A stretch of 64,000 nt of DNA from Psococerastis gibbosa (lineage: Eukaryota > Arthropoda > Insecta > Psocodea > Psocidae). The position numbers were made by a program, and so were the translations under genes. Each line of letters starts with the position of its first letter. Position 1 is the stretch's first letter. Below are positions 53,801 through 63,053 of the stretch, one piece after another. The stretch lies in NCBI GenBank assembly GCA_963971405.1, contig OZ020486.1, positions 3,224,001-3,288,000 of the forward strand. Reading direction: 5' to 3'. The notes beneath the pieces were generated by a model. The model did no database searches and had not been told where the DNA came from. It saw nothing but the letters and a program-made list of their open reading frames with translations.

Positions 53801-56485
53801 TTTCCTTTTTTTTCGGTGATGCAGTTATCAGAACGTAGAGGAAAAAATCTCGCATGTGGGCAAAGTAGTGGTGGAGAATCCTGTGTAAGTAAACTAATTA
53901 GTTAACGACAAAATGAACACGTCTCATATTGAAATAATACAACATGTATGCAACACAGGCAGTTATGCCATGATGACGTCATAGCCTTATAAATGTTTCT
54001 GGCTGTCCAGTGTTTATGTAAAAAATGGACACTCCCACGTTTTTTGTACTAAGTCGATTTTCTTATGAAATATCGGTCATACCGCCATAAATGAAAGTGG
54101 AAGAAATCCTCCTCTACAATTTGATACATAGGATGTAGCTGACACTAAAGCTGGCCATTCACCAGGGCTCCAAACGGACTCGCGCCAAGCCAAATGGTGC
54201 GTCCTGCTCCATTTGGCGTTAGCGCCATTTAGAGGGGTCATCACGAATGCGCTGAACCAGTCGCTCCAAATCTTTCAAATTGTACAGTGTAAAAGTACCT
54301 CTTCCTTATCGTCACACTGTACAATTTGAAACGACTCGTTCAGCGTAGTCGTGATGACCCCTCTAAATGGCGCTAACGCCAAATGGAACAGGACGCGCCA
54401 TTTGGCTTGGCGCGAGTCTGTTTGGAGCCCTCGTGAATGGCCAGCTTAACACCGTTTGGCCACAGTTTTTGAATGCGTTTAAATATGGAAGGTTAAGTCA
54501 ACGCTTTTCTGAAATGTGGCTAAAAGGTTATTAGTGGCGGCCATTATCCAAATGTAAAGTATAGCTTTTAAGGCCCAGTTCATGCGGACGTTTGACGTCA
54601 GCGACAGATGCTGAGCAAATTGTCATTGGAGCAAGCAGGCTTGGTGAATGGTTAGTACATAACCATCGAGTATACTTCAGAAGATTCCTATGCGCTGACG
54701 TGTCGGGCAGAAAACGGTGCACATGCGCCTTACCTACTTTATGGCATCACAATTACGGCTGTATGGTTTCTGAGAAATTTGACTTCTTTCTCTTTACAGC
54801 TTTCGTATATAATTTTAAAATGGCTGCTATCCATGTGAGATGACGTCACAACCGTTGCAATTGTTCCATTTTTCTGGTTAGCCGGTGTGTAAGACATAAA
54901 CTAATCGGTTACCAGCTTTCTAGACAATTAACGTATGAGTAGCCGCTTTTAGTCATATTGCATGCGTATTATCAAAAAGAAAACTCAGTTTCATCACAAA
55001 GTAAGGTTTCTCTGGGATGACAATGTACCCACGGCCACAGGTGTTTAGTTGGTGTTATTTGAAATTTGCTACATAGAAATCACGAGAGAATCAGCAGTGG
55101 TCAAAAATAGCAGACAAGACTGAAATAAAAGCAGCTGAGATGAAGTTCGTAAGAAAATCCCGTCAGAGAATGACAAGGGTTAACATTAAAAATGAAGTGA
55201 AAGAAGCATTGGTGCAGAAGATGATGAGATGATGACTGCAATGGTTTGGACGCAAAGAGCAAATTAATAACAAGAAATAGCTGGAGGAAGAAATAGAGGG
55301 AACGCTAAGAAGAGAAAGACTAATAAAGAGACACAGAACCCAGATTGGGGATAAACTCAGAAGAGTGTCATTGGTACCAGAAGAATTGTTGAATTATCAG
55401 AAGTGGCGAGACAGGAAGAAGTTGAGGAGGCTGACGTATCACACCCGGGCAACAACTGGAGCTGATTATTGATGATGATGATGTTGAATATTATGGTGAT
55501 TCGTTAACCAACTTTTTCCTTTTGCTAGGTATCAAAAGACAGAGTCTGTCGTAAAAGGCGCTGCTGAAAGCACGAGGACAATCCTGGGAGGTCTCACCGG
55601 CGGTTTCTCCAACAAAATGGGGCAAATCAAAAACTCGGAGAGTTTCCGTTCTCTGGAGGACAAAGTTGGATCAGCGTACGAAAATGTTAAGGTATGTTTG
55701 TGTAATATTTATGTGTCATGGTGGGAGTTATTGACTTGCAGCATTGTAAGCAATTTGAACGCTGACTTCTCGTGTCATAATAGTCGTGTGCAGAGATTGG
55801 CTAAATCTGTCAGAATGTCAATCAATAAAAGACTTTATAGTTTTATTGTTCGCTAATTGTATTGCAATAAAAAGTCATTATTCATTCATTCACGGTAGAA
55901 AGCGTTTTAAAAAAATGATTTTTTTGTCTCCCCCCCCCCCCCCCCAATCAAAATGCTGGATGCGTGCTTGGTGATGAGGAACGAAAAGTATCGCCTTCTG
56001 CATGTAATAATCCATGAAAAACGTGGGACAGTGGTTTGGCAAGAGCACGACTTCCCTTTTCAGAGCAGCAGTCTCCAAGGTCCAAATAATAAATGAATTA
56101 AATAAGGAAATCGTGTATTACAACTTGTTGCCATGATGATCGCCAATCTTCGACAGTAGAGGCATCAATAGAAGAAGGCGGAGCTGCTCCGCCGGAGCAA
56201 TGAGCAAAGCCCTTCAAGATATGATTATTATCTAGTACCTAGTATATATAGACAGGAACGTACCATAAAAATAAAATAAAATAAAAAATCCAATCTCGAA
56301 CTTCGACCGTTACATAATCCAGCTGTTTACTAACTTGACTGCGTCAGACGCCCAATGTTTATTATCCAACATTATTTAATTTTGTGTGTTTCCAGACTCG
56401 AGTTTCGTCACGTTCAAGCTCCATTCAGTCATTTGACGATGCTCTTCGCGACAGTTCCGTCCATGAGTCGAAGCCTCTCTCTTAG
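38593..56485 (+). CDS. TPD52 (tumor protein D52) family gene
   Basis: Six firm exons, 41708-41814, 47638-47786, 50108-50167, 53825-53884, 55529-55691 and 56396-56485, join in phase with consensus sites. Upstream, 40702-40878 is probable and 38593-38818 possible; with both, the product is 343 aa. Family hallmarks: an acidic AGLTEEEKEQKRLEWQKELS, the coiled coil VEEEIETLRSVLKSKVQLA, KLGF, then YQKTESVVKGAAEST, GGFSNKMGQIKNSESFRSL and a Ser-rich tail. D52 proteins form coiled-coil dimers and act in vesicle traffic and exocytosis. The gene spans up to 18 kb; its large second-to-third firm intron holds a Ty3/gypsy element on the other strand. Confidence 0.85.
39247..40118. mobile_element. Foldback element with about 300-bp inverted arms
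   Basis: Arms 39247-39557 and 39816-40118 are inverse complements with moderate divergence (outer ends GCAACCCTGTCAGCCTGGCG and GACTGACAGGGTTGC; inner ends around GGCCGTTGGC). Blocks such as CTTGGTAGTGTGCACAGCGT are shared. A piece of the same family is at 1-45. No transposase is seen. Confidence 0.65.
40702..40878 (+). CDS. Probable upstream coding exon of the TPD52 gene
   Basis: Acceptor TATTGTACAG is followed by EYDLWTTDPDLYAELHLSES and a basic end (IKRVQQAVRKVKYEHLRKRM), then ACAG|GTATAC. The leftover G joins GT at 41708 to give Gly and continues as GEEPPSVISPEDLELAG. There is no ATG inside and a stop lies just upstream, so it must be internal. Confidence 0.65.
41708..41814 (+). CDS. TPD52 exon: acidic PEDLELAGLTEEE segment
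   Basis: TTTTTCTAATTTCAG acceptor, 107 nt, AAG|GTAATT donor. It encodes the acidic segment that precedes the coiled coil in D52 proteins. Confidence 0.85.
41943..46719 (-). mobile_element. Ty3/gypsy LTR retrotransposon, antisense in a TPD52 intron
   Basis: The coding region 46257-42124 is a single 1,377-codon gag-pol frame and looks whole. In order: gag with a CCHC knuckle pair (CYRCG, CTNCG), aspartic protease (LELDTGSAHTIL), reverse transcriptase (VFYDDM), RNase H and integrase with an HHCC finger. A 178-bp direct repeat, identical to the eye, bounds it at 41943-42120 and 46542-46719, so the insertion is likely recent. A tRNA-primer-type TGGCGCAGTCGG lies near 46362. Exact terminal-repeat edges and a target duplication could not be settled. 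Confidence 0.85.
46970..47105 (+). repeat. tRNA-derived SINE, body and tail
   Basis: 5'-truncated copy: CATGCTTCGGAGGGCAT, GCGGTCCCGAGTCTTCCTAG, then TTGGCTTAGTAATAGAA-type tail running into ATTTATTTATATT. Confidence 0.75.
47638..47786 (+). CDS. TPD52 exon: central coiled coil
   Basis: Starts with VEEEIETLRSV in phase 0 after TGTTTTCAG and ends in phase 2 at AGT|GTAAGT. It encodes the heptad region and the KKLGFTMWRELSEDFSQSV segment that aligns with the KLG...L-x-E-L motif of vertebrate D52 proteins. Confidence 0.9.
47820..48195. other. TPD52 intron with a small inverted pair
   Basis: Around 48040-48175, CATGTCGTTTAATAATAACTT/AACCTAGGGTTAAAAATG recurs inverted as ACCACAGGTTAAGTTCTTAT/TAAACGGTATGAAAG, giving an imperfect hairpin of about 130 bp. 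Otherwise nothing recognised. Confidence 0.4.
48201..48356 (+). repeat. tRNA-derived SINE, internally shortened
   Basis: Head GGGGTACGGCCTCTGACTTTC and B box GGTTCGAGTTC are followed directly by the tail module, so about 45 bp of body are missing. It abuts the full copy at 48357. Confidence 0.75.
48357..48568 (+). repeat. tRNA-derived SINE, full copy
   Basis: Complete: GTAGAGTAGTGGTACGGACT, CACCCGAAAGGTTGTTGG, B box GGTTCGAGTCC, GGCCATGCTTCGGAGGGCAT, TTGGCTTAGTAATAGAACAA and an A/T tail ending TTATTTATTTAC. It is the best reference copy in the window. Confidence 0.85.
48600..50100. other. TPD52 intron, mostly unassigned
   Basis: A/T-rich intron. No coding frame or recognised repeat could be supported across this stretch. 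Confidence 0.4.
50108..50167 (+). CDS. TPD52 60-nt cassette exon a (YQSVEAGIHNV)
   Basis: Twenty codons in phase 2-2, TTTCAG acceptor and GT|GTAAGT donor. Encodes YQSVEAGIHNVTTAIVQSP. Same size and phase as the exon at 53825, so skipping or exchange would keep the frame. Confidence 0.85.
50343..51168 (-). mobile_element. Helentron-like element, copy 6
   Basis: Complete in outline: AGAACCGGTCCGAGTTTACTCG hairpin start, a short GACA core near 51030, and CGTATAAATTGGAAAGC end. Shortened next to the core relative to copy 1. Confidence 0.75.
51178..51260 (+). repeat. CATAAGCTAAGT short repeat, second copy
   Basis: GCGCCTAACCATAAGCTAAG followed by GGCCGATAGCGGTGAAG and GGGGAAATGGCAATGGGG, matching 11060-11130 and the reversed copies at 4575 and 12240. 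A shorter match (CGCCCAACCATAAGCC) lies near 52180. Confidence 0.5.
52305..52700 (+). mobile_element. Penelope-like element 3' remnant
   Basis: Reads REAIEIYKHPHNFNRKEEG and continues NRILYPALKK, the end of the Penelope-like polyprotein, then a noncoding tail with GACGAAACGTTTGGAAG. The coding part is only about 50 codons, and the copy is 5'-truncated. Confidence 0.65.
53247..53534. mobile_element. Inverted-repeat MITE with CACTCATTG ends
   Basis: Arms of about 110 bp (CACTCATTGTTAAAATTAAC to CAATGAGTG) enclose about 75 bp. Each arm carries ACCGGTTTCGGCTCACGCC or its complement. It lies in the TPD52 intron just 5' of cassette exon b. Confidence 0.7.
53825..53884 (+). CDS. TPD52 60-nt cassette exon b (YQNVEEKISHV)
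   Basis: Twenty codons in phase 2-2, acceptor GGTGATGCAG, donor GT|GTAAGT. Encodes YQNVEEKISHVGKVVVENP, clearly related to exon a. Confidence 0.85.
54149..54446. mobile_element. Palindromic MITE, AGCTGGCC family, copy B
   Basis: AGCTGGCCATTCACCAGGGC to GAATGGCCAGCT, flanked by TAA at 54146-54148 and 54447-54449. The arms match copy A throughout, including GTGTAAAAGTACCTCTTCC at the centre. Confidence 0.8.
54612..54735. repeat. Single arm of the AGTCTACTTCAGA MITE family
   Basis: CATTGGAGCAAGCAGGCTTGG and TATACTTCAGAAGATTCC resemble the left arm of 13459-13604; the right arm is not found. Confidence 0.4.
55135..55480 (+). mobile_element. Decayed LINE 3' fragment
   Basis: EMKFVRKSRQRMTRVNIKNEV, then GRKEQINNKK in a shifted frame and RRLTYHTRA, followed by a GATGATGATG tail. 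It belongs to the same LINE group as 13996-14262 and 16670-16790. Confidence 0.6.
55529..55691 (+). CDS. TPD52 exon: YQKTESVV...GGFSNKMGQIKNS
   Basis: 163 nt between TTTGCTAG and AAG|GTATGT. It holds the most conserved part of the family, aligning with the Y-K-K-T-x-E-T-L, G-S-x-I-x-K-K-L and N-S-x-x-F-K-S-F-E motifs of vertebrate members. Confidence 0.9.
56396..56485 (+). CDS. TPD52 terminal exon
   Basis: After TGTTTCCAG the frame reads TRVSSRSSSIQSFDDALRDS and ends VHESKPLS with a TAG at 56483-56485. The Ser-rich acidic C terminus is typical of D52 proteins. A longer frame here is in a different register and is not used. Confidence 0.8.
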   Translation, partial: TRVSSRSSSIQSFDDALRDSSVHESKPLS

Positions 56486-56665
56486 TCTTAGCACGTCCAG
56501 TCTCTTTTTGACGCATCTGCATATTGTTTTCGATTCCATTCTATATTAATTATACTGCTTTTTTTCTTGACTTGCACCACTGACTTTTTACTGTAGTAGG
56601 CTACTCATCCGGGCCGGTATGTTAAGTGGCAATTGAATGGAAACGGATATGGTTCAGGAAACAGG

Positions 56666-56847
56666 CAAGGCCGTAGCCAAGGGGGGGTTCATGGGGGTTT
56701 CAACCCCCCCCCCCCCCCCCCGAAATGAAATGGCTTCATTCTAGATAGAATCTGATTTTGAGAGGAAAAATAAAGACCACTATGTAGTACCCAATTAAAT
56801 TTCTAACCCCCCCCCCCCCCCCGAAAAATATCCTGGCTACGGCCTTG
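56666..56847. mobile_element. Poly-C MITE with CAAGGCCGTAGCC inverted ends
   Basis: CAAGGCCGTAGCCAAGG at the left and CCTGGCTACGGCCTTG at the right, two C runs of 16-18 inside, and AT-rich filler. No coding capacity. Confidence 0.7.
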
Positions 56848-56859
56848 GAAACAGGTGAA

Positions 56860-58080
56860 TACAATATACAATTATTTGTAGAATGTTTAAATTTTTCCTC
56901 CATGAGATTCCGGGGCTGTAGCCTATAGACCGTTATCAATATGCCGGCTAGTGTGGCCTGCATAACTAACGGGAGCCCCGTAAGCGTAAGGGATATTATA
57001 TCTCCCGCCGTTCCAGTTTATATGTAGGCCTATATATATACTGTAGAAATTATTTCTATGATCCTGGGGCTGCAGACCGTTATCAATAAGGGCCTGCACA
57101 AGATAAGTACGCAAATCGCTGGGTTACACAAGCTAAGTGCTAAGTATAGAGTTTTGCCCGGGTCCAGTTTTCCGTTCTGCTATGCTTATATTTAAAATAT
57201 TTTTTACCTTGGTACTTATCTCTGATAGTATGATGATAACCAGACTGGCAGTACTTGGATTTAGTCATGTCATATTATGTGAAAGAGCTGACTTTCACGA
57301 CCCTGATGAAGCGTGTCGAGGGAACCTATGTGGAAATCTGTGTACGAAGTATCACATTGAATGGTGAACACGAAGAGCTAGATCAATAACCTCATATGCT
57401 ACTGAAAGTTTAATCACTACAACTGTTCTAGTTCAAACTTCAAACCAATAAATTATCTCTGATAGTTGGCTTATAGTTAACGGGTGCCCCGTGGGGGATA
57501 TTATGGCTACCGCCGTTCCAGTTAATATATTTCTATGGTTAAGCCAAGGAGTCAAAAGTGTAAACATAAACAAACAAACATGGCGTGATGGTGTTGGATG
57601 GGTTGAAAATTTATATCACAGAACAACACTTTTATGCATTTAATTTGGTGTACATCACAGAACAACATAATATATGTGTACTTATATTAAAATTTTACCT
57701 TTTTCTTATGAAATCCCACTTATGATGAATGCAATAATTAAAGAGAAAGATGGTGAGTACTTCGACTTGTTTTTCATGATGCCTATATTAAAGAACCGGT
57801 ACGGCGGTATGTGAGAGCCCGTAGGCTACATGTATTCCAATTTCAATTATAGTGTATATTAGTACAACGTCCACCTATGGTTTTTACTCTAAGTCCACCA
57901 TTGGATTTATTTTTTATCTACACTAATGAAGCTATCGAAATAATGATAACGGAAATGTAACACAGTTCTCTCTTCTCTGTCATTCATCAAATCATTTAAA
58001 TCGAAAACCATAAAAAAAGTTACAGACAAAATCGTGGACTCCTGCACCCACATTGAAGTTCGTCCAATTCATTAGGAGGC
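56860..58080. other. Intergenic, with a diverged repeated block
   Basis: GACCGTTATCAATA occurs twice (56930, 57071), and GGGATATTATATCTCCCGCCG near 56990 recurs as GGGATATTATGGCTACCGCCG near 57500. These look like scattered pieces of one unknown repeat. No gene is supported. Confidence 0.35.
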
Positions 58081-58089
58081 CCGCTATCA

Positions 58090-58700
58090 ATATTTTGTGA
58101 CATGTCCCCGGGCTAAACAGCATTTATTCTGCTATTCATCTTGTGGTGGTATGGAGTCCCAGACTTCTTTAATGACCCTCGTTAACTCTTATTCCGAGCC
58201 CAGCCATTCCTTCTGTACTCTCTTCTTAATCGCAACCCAAACATTTTCAAATTGTAATATATCACAACTGTTTCTGTCCAAATTACAACGGGAATGTCTT
58301 CCTCCTTAGTTGACTTGGCAGTGTGACATGTCGCACCGTCATATTGAAATATGTAGCCCCCATTTGGGAACAAAGCACGCAAAGATGGAATTAGGTGGTT
58401 TTCAAGATGTCAATGTTCTTCGGGCTATTCACATCTAAAAAGTATAGAGATCCAACCCCGGCTTCACTCATGCACCCCCACAACATTTCAAACTTATCCA
58501 TTTGCTTCACACACTCTTGCAAATAAGCTTCATCCTTTTTTTCTGACGGCTTCCCTCTCTTGCTTACCAATTAAAATCTCAAATCGGGACTCATCAGACC
58601 ATACCACATTATTCCATCGCTGTTCAGTCCATTTATTGTGGCCCATTAAAGGAAGGCGCTGTGCAGCCTGCACCTGCGGCAGCCCTTGTTTCTTCGCAAA
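58090..58700 (-). mobile_element. Dead Tc1/mariner transposase copy
   Basis: The minus strand reads WTEQRWNNVVWSDESRFEIL, then FEMLWGCMSEAGVG and IFQYDGATCHTAKSTK, the motifs of a Tc1-like DDE transposase (W-S-D-E, D-x-A-x-x-H). The blocks are in different frames with stops between them, so the copy is inactive. Only the C-terminal two thirds is seen. Confidence 0.75.
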
Positions 58701-58726
58701 ATAAACGCTGTAAAAAAAAAAAAAAA

Positions 58727-59645
58727 ACGGGTCCACCTCAATATATTAAAAACCCCATAAAACTCAATTGCATATTCTGGAACGAACAGACCAATACATT
58801 GTAACAGTAGTAACAATGACACATGGCACGTAATGTATTGGAGCGTGCACTTTCCATAATTTCTTCAAAATATAATGTTTTGCACTAAATCAAACCTTTT
58901 TTTCGGAATGCAACCTGTTCGGTTTTGTTACTCTATTTAACACCTACAACATACCTGAATGTAGAAATCATCGATAGAATGGTTCCACAGAAAAAACATT
59001 TTTTAGTAATTTATCATGAAAATTTAGTTATTTTTATTTTTTACCCCCAGAAGCAAACTATCAAGAGGCAAGTGACCCACTGCCTTTTGTAAACATTAAT
59101 AACGACTACAAAATATGTGAATTTAAAAGAAATGGTTGGAGCCGTTTTGAGAAATAAATTTTATAGACGTTTATTTGGAGTTTTTTGAGAATAAAACCCC
59201 ATAAAATTGAGTTAGCCCAAAATACCAAATATAGGCCCGAGGTAGGATTTTTGCAAACCTACATGCCAAATTTTATTAGAAAGATAGAAAGAAAGAAAAA
59301 TTTAATTCAATTAACACCATAAAAAAATAAAAATAAAACTCTGTATCTCACAAATTAGTAATAAGAATAAAAAATCACATGCAGTACATAGGTAATGAGA
59401 TAGTGGGCTTCCCCTAATAAAACCATTTGGTTGAGCATTAGCATTAAAATAGAACGAGTAGTTTGCCCGAAAATCTATGAACAGACTGAGCGAGAGCCAG
59501 ACATTTCGTAAAAAACTGCACTTTTTTGGTTCCTTGGGCCTCGAAGCGTGTAAATTCGTTGGAATCTCGGAATCGAAAATTTTGACCATCACAAAGCTTT
59601 CATTATGCTGCGTACGTACGCTCGTATTTATAAATTGGGAAGCTA
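58727..59645 (-). mobile_element. Helentron-like element, copy 7
   Basis: Starts inside the family (GGTCCACCTCAATATATTAA; the hairpin end is missing), continues to AATCGGAATC...GCTTTCATTATGC and ends TAAATTGGGAAGC. An extra segment at about 59282-59450 (GAAAGATAGAAAGAAAG start) interrupts it. Confidence 0.65.
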
Positions 59646-60085
59646 AAATGGAACAACGGCTACTCTTCTTTACAAAGACGAAAGGACACCCCCCCCCCCT
59701 CAAATCCTCAAATCCAATTAGGTCGTCTCTCCTGATGATAACCATTTCTCGTTATGTTATATTGTAGAAGTTACACCTAAATTACAATTTTTTATGGATT
59801 CTAACAAGTCAAAAATCCGACTAAAATAGTAGCATTTAAATCGGGGGCCTAAACTAAATTCAACCATTGGCTAGAAATGGCTTCCAAGTCAAAGTATATT
59901 TTTTATTCATTGCTCGAAAAATCAGAAAAAATTAATTGGGACATTCTATCTACTTTAGACATTGATGCAAATTACAAATCTTGCTTCATACTTGTGCTGC
60001 TAAATCAATATAGACAATTTACATTGGTTCACATTTGTGGCTATTAATGTAGCGTGGCATGTATAAGCTTCTTCGCTTTTTTCAG

Positions 60086-60993
60086 AATTGAAAACGGAAC
60101 CTCAGGTTAAGGAAGAGCCAGAAGCGTTCGTAGAAGCATGGGACACATCGCCATCTTACAGTTGCCATTTATGTGGACAATTATTCCCATTGGAAAATGA
60201 GCTGAACACCCATTTTATACAGCACACTGAAGATAATGTCGTCAATGGTGGGAATGATGACAACAATTTCCAGCGAAAAGCTCCAGATAAACTGCTTGTG
60301 GTAAAATCTGAGGAAGTGGGGTTTATTGATATTGACCTTCGCCAGGAACGAGTTGGTATTGACTATGATTTGGTGGAAAGACTGCGGAAATACTATTCCT
60401 GTGATATATGTGATAGACGTTACGCGAATAAAAGTGGTCTTGAATGTCATTTAAGAACACATGCAGACAATAGACCCTACGAATGTACTATATGCGAAAA
60501 GCGTTTCACGCAAAAAGATCACCTTGATGGTCATTTAAGATTTCATATGAGGGGAAGGACTTACAAATGTAAGGCATGTAACAAGAGTTTCACGCAAAAA
60601 ATAGACCTTGATCGCCATTTTAAAACACATTCAGGGGAGATGCCTCACAAATGTAGTATATGTGAAAAGCGTTTCACGCAAAAAGGTAATCACGACCGCC
60701 ATTTTATGACTCACGCAGGAGAGAAGCCCCAGCCCCACAAATGTAATGTGTGTGCAAAACGTTTCACGCAAAAAGGTCACCTTGATAGCCATTTAAGAAC
60801 CCATACGGGGGAAAAGCCCCATAAATGTAATGTATGTGATAGGGGTTTCACGCAAAAAGGCCACCTTGATGACCATTTAAGAACACATACAGGGGAGAAG
60901 CCCCACAAATGTAAGATATGTGAAAGGCGCTTCACGGCAAAGACCGGTCTTAATCGCCATTTAAGGACACATACTGGGAAACATCCCCATTGA
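60086..60993 (+). CDS. C2H2 zinc-finger protein, terminal exon with eight fingers
   Basis: TTTTTTCAG at 60085 opens an exon whose frame has no ATG near its start, so at least one upstream exon exists and was not located. The first residues are acidic (TEPQVKEEPEAFVEAW). Eight C2H2 fingers follow, from YSCHLCGQLFPLENELNTH to HKCKICERRFTAKTGLNRH, joined by TGEKPH-type linkers in the second half. Many fingers share RFTQKxHLDxHLRTH, a sign of recent tandem duplication. The family binds DNA in the nucleus; the target is unknown. A SINE starts within a few bases of the stop codon, with finger remnants beyond. Confidence 0.8.
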
Positions 60994-60997
60994 CATG

Positions 60998-61215
60998 ACA
61001 TGTAGTAGGCTATAGTGGTATAGACTCCGACATTCACCCGAAAGGTTGTTGGTTCGAGTCCCACACTTGCTGCATTTTCGGGCCATGCTTCGGAGGGCAT
61101 ATAAAGCAGGCGGTCCCGGGTCATCCTAGTTGACTGTAAGAGAGGACTTTATAGCCCTAACTCCGCTAGGTTGGCTTAGTAATAGAACAAAAAGTCAATA
61201 TTTATTTTATTTAGA
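60998..61215 (+). repeat. tRNA-derived SINE abutting the zinc-finger stop codon
   Basis: Full copy: CACCCGAAAGGTTGTTGG, B box GGTTCGAGTCC, CTTCGGAGGGCATATAAAGC, TTGGCTTAGTAATAGAAC and A/T tail TTTATTTTATTT. Confidence 0.85.
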
Positions 61216-61224
61216 TATGTAATG

Positions 61225-61385
61225 TACAGTATGTGATAAATGTTTCACGCAAATGATGATGATGAAATGATAGTGATAATTTAGGAACACATGCAATGTA
61301 GAGTCCCCATTAATGTAAGATAAGTGCTTCACAACTAAGGACAGTTTTGATTACTATTTAAGCGCACATTGGGGTCATTCTCCTA
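61225..61385 (+). pseudogene. Decayed zinc fingers beyond the SINE
   Basis: TGTACAGTATGTGATAAATG reads CTVCDKCFTQ, a finger start like those upstream. It is followed after stops by an HLGTHA-like piece, SPH, CKI, and TTKDSFDYYLSAHW. These resemble two or more further fingers of the same array, cut off by the SINE and no longer coding. Confidence 0.65.
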
Positions 61386-61552
61386 AAAACGTCACCTTTA
61401 CGTCCGGACCTTTTCTATCCTTCATGTTCATAAATCTTACATAATTGGCATAAGGCAGTTGGGGAGGTTGTCCATTTACAGCCTGCCAATCTCGTTTTAC
61501 CAAATAATAAAGCATCTTAAATTATGTATAATCTAATCCAACAGGGAAAATA

Positions 61553-62120
61553 CCATTGGCGTAAATTCCCAAAATTTCTGGAGGGGGGGGGGGTTTAGGA
61601 CCCCAAGACTTGGATTTATTATTCATTCACTTCTGAAGTGAGAAAGAAGAAGAATGGGGGGGCCGGGGGTCTCCCCCGGAGAGAAAAATTGACAAATAGC
61701 CCAAATTAGTAAGGTTTTACGCATATTATACCCAGAAGAAAGGGGGGCCCGGGGATCTCCCCGGAGAAAAAAATATTGATTAATAGGCCCAAATTAGTGA
61801 GTTTTTCGTATTTTCCAAGCAGTAAAGTTGAGTTTTTACTGACTAATAAACCTACCACGGAGGGGGGCCCGGGGGTCTCCCCCGTAGAAATATTTTGAGA
61901 AAATAATTCTGAAATATTGGGATTTTAAGCATTTTGAGTAAGTTTTGATGTTTTTTGTGAAACTACTTGGTCAATTTGTGGATTTTTTTTATGATGTCTC
62001 TCATGTAAAATAAGCATACCATGAATTTCGTTATTGTGGATGCTATCCCTTTCGCCTCCATAACGTCTTTGTCACCAGAAATCCTGGGGGGGCTACGGGT
62101 GCCCCTATTTACGCCATTGG
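61553..62120. mobile_element. G-rich element with GGCGTAAAT inverted ends
   Basis: Left ATTGGCGTAAATTCCC, right ATTTACGCCATTGG. Inside are three units with GGGGGTCTCCCCC-like hairpins (about 61660, 61745 and 61862), each followed by AGAAAAA-type sequence. Confidence 0.6.
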
Positions 62121-62530
62121 AAAATACTCTATTCCATTAACTTATTGACATGAATTAAATCTTTGTTTGAAAATCTGCATTCTGTTGACTTTATGACAAA
62201 TAATCCGAATCCTATTGCGGAAAATGATTGAAGCAATGTTTTTGTTGTTTTGTTGTTGTAATAAGTAATAATAAATTATAGTGCTGTTGCTGAGAAGATG
62301 GGGTAGAGTGTGAGGTGGGGGTTGGGTTTGTCTGAATTGAGTAAACGCAGAGCATTGCAGCAGTATGTGTTCAATTGTGAGATTGGTGTTGCAGTGACCA
62401 TATAGAAGAGATAGTCGCCATACTTCAGATGGCCATGGGTCAACCTTGTATGGCCTGTTCGTATTTTATTCAACATGACCTCTCCTTGTTTGTGATGTCG
62501 AGAGGATGTGCCATTGGTTACGTTCTTATT

Positions 62531-63053
62531 GCTTTCCAATTTATACGTAGCCTAGTATAGGGAAAGCCTTGTGATGGTCGAAATTTTCGATTCCGAGATT
62601 TCAACGGATTTACTCGTTTTGAGGATCCAGGAACCCAAAAAAGTGGTTTTTACGAAATGTCTGTCTGTCGTTCAGTCGCTCTGTCTGTCTGTCTGTCTGT
62701 CTGTTCATATGACATGTAGGTTCACAAAAATCATATCTCGGGACAATTTTTTTTTATTTGGGGCTAACTCAATTTTATGGTGTTTTATTCTCAAAAAACT
62801 CCAAAAAAACGTCTAAAAATTTATTTCTCAAAAACGGCTCCAACCATTTCTTTTAAATTCACATATTCTGTAGTCGTTATTAATGTTAACAAAAGGCGGT
62901 GGGTCACTTGCCTCTTGATAGTTTAATTCTGGGGGTAAAAAAATGAATATAACTCAATTTTCATGAAAAATGACTAAAAAATTATATGATTTCTACCTAC
63001 AGATATGTTTTAGGTGTTCAATAGAGTAACAAAACTAAACGGACCGGTTCTTT
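62531..63053 (+). mobile_element. Helentron-like element, copy 8 (shortened)
   Basis: GCTTTCCAATTTATACGTAG start, GTCT microsatellite near 62660-62703, and GGACCGGTTCTT end. The part before the end, including the hairpin, is missing. A more diverged piece follows at about 63225-63365 (TTTCATGAAAAATGCC, CATTCTATCGATACTTC). Confidence 0.7.

Noticed and set aside
56355-56549. 64-aa frame over the last TPD52 exon
   Set aside because: The phase set by the preceding exon gives another register, ending at 56485 with a D52-like C terminus.
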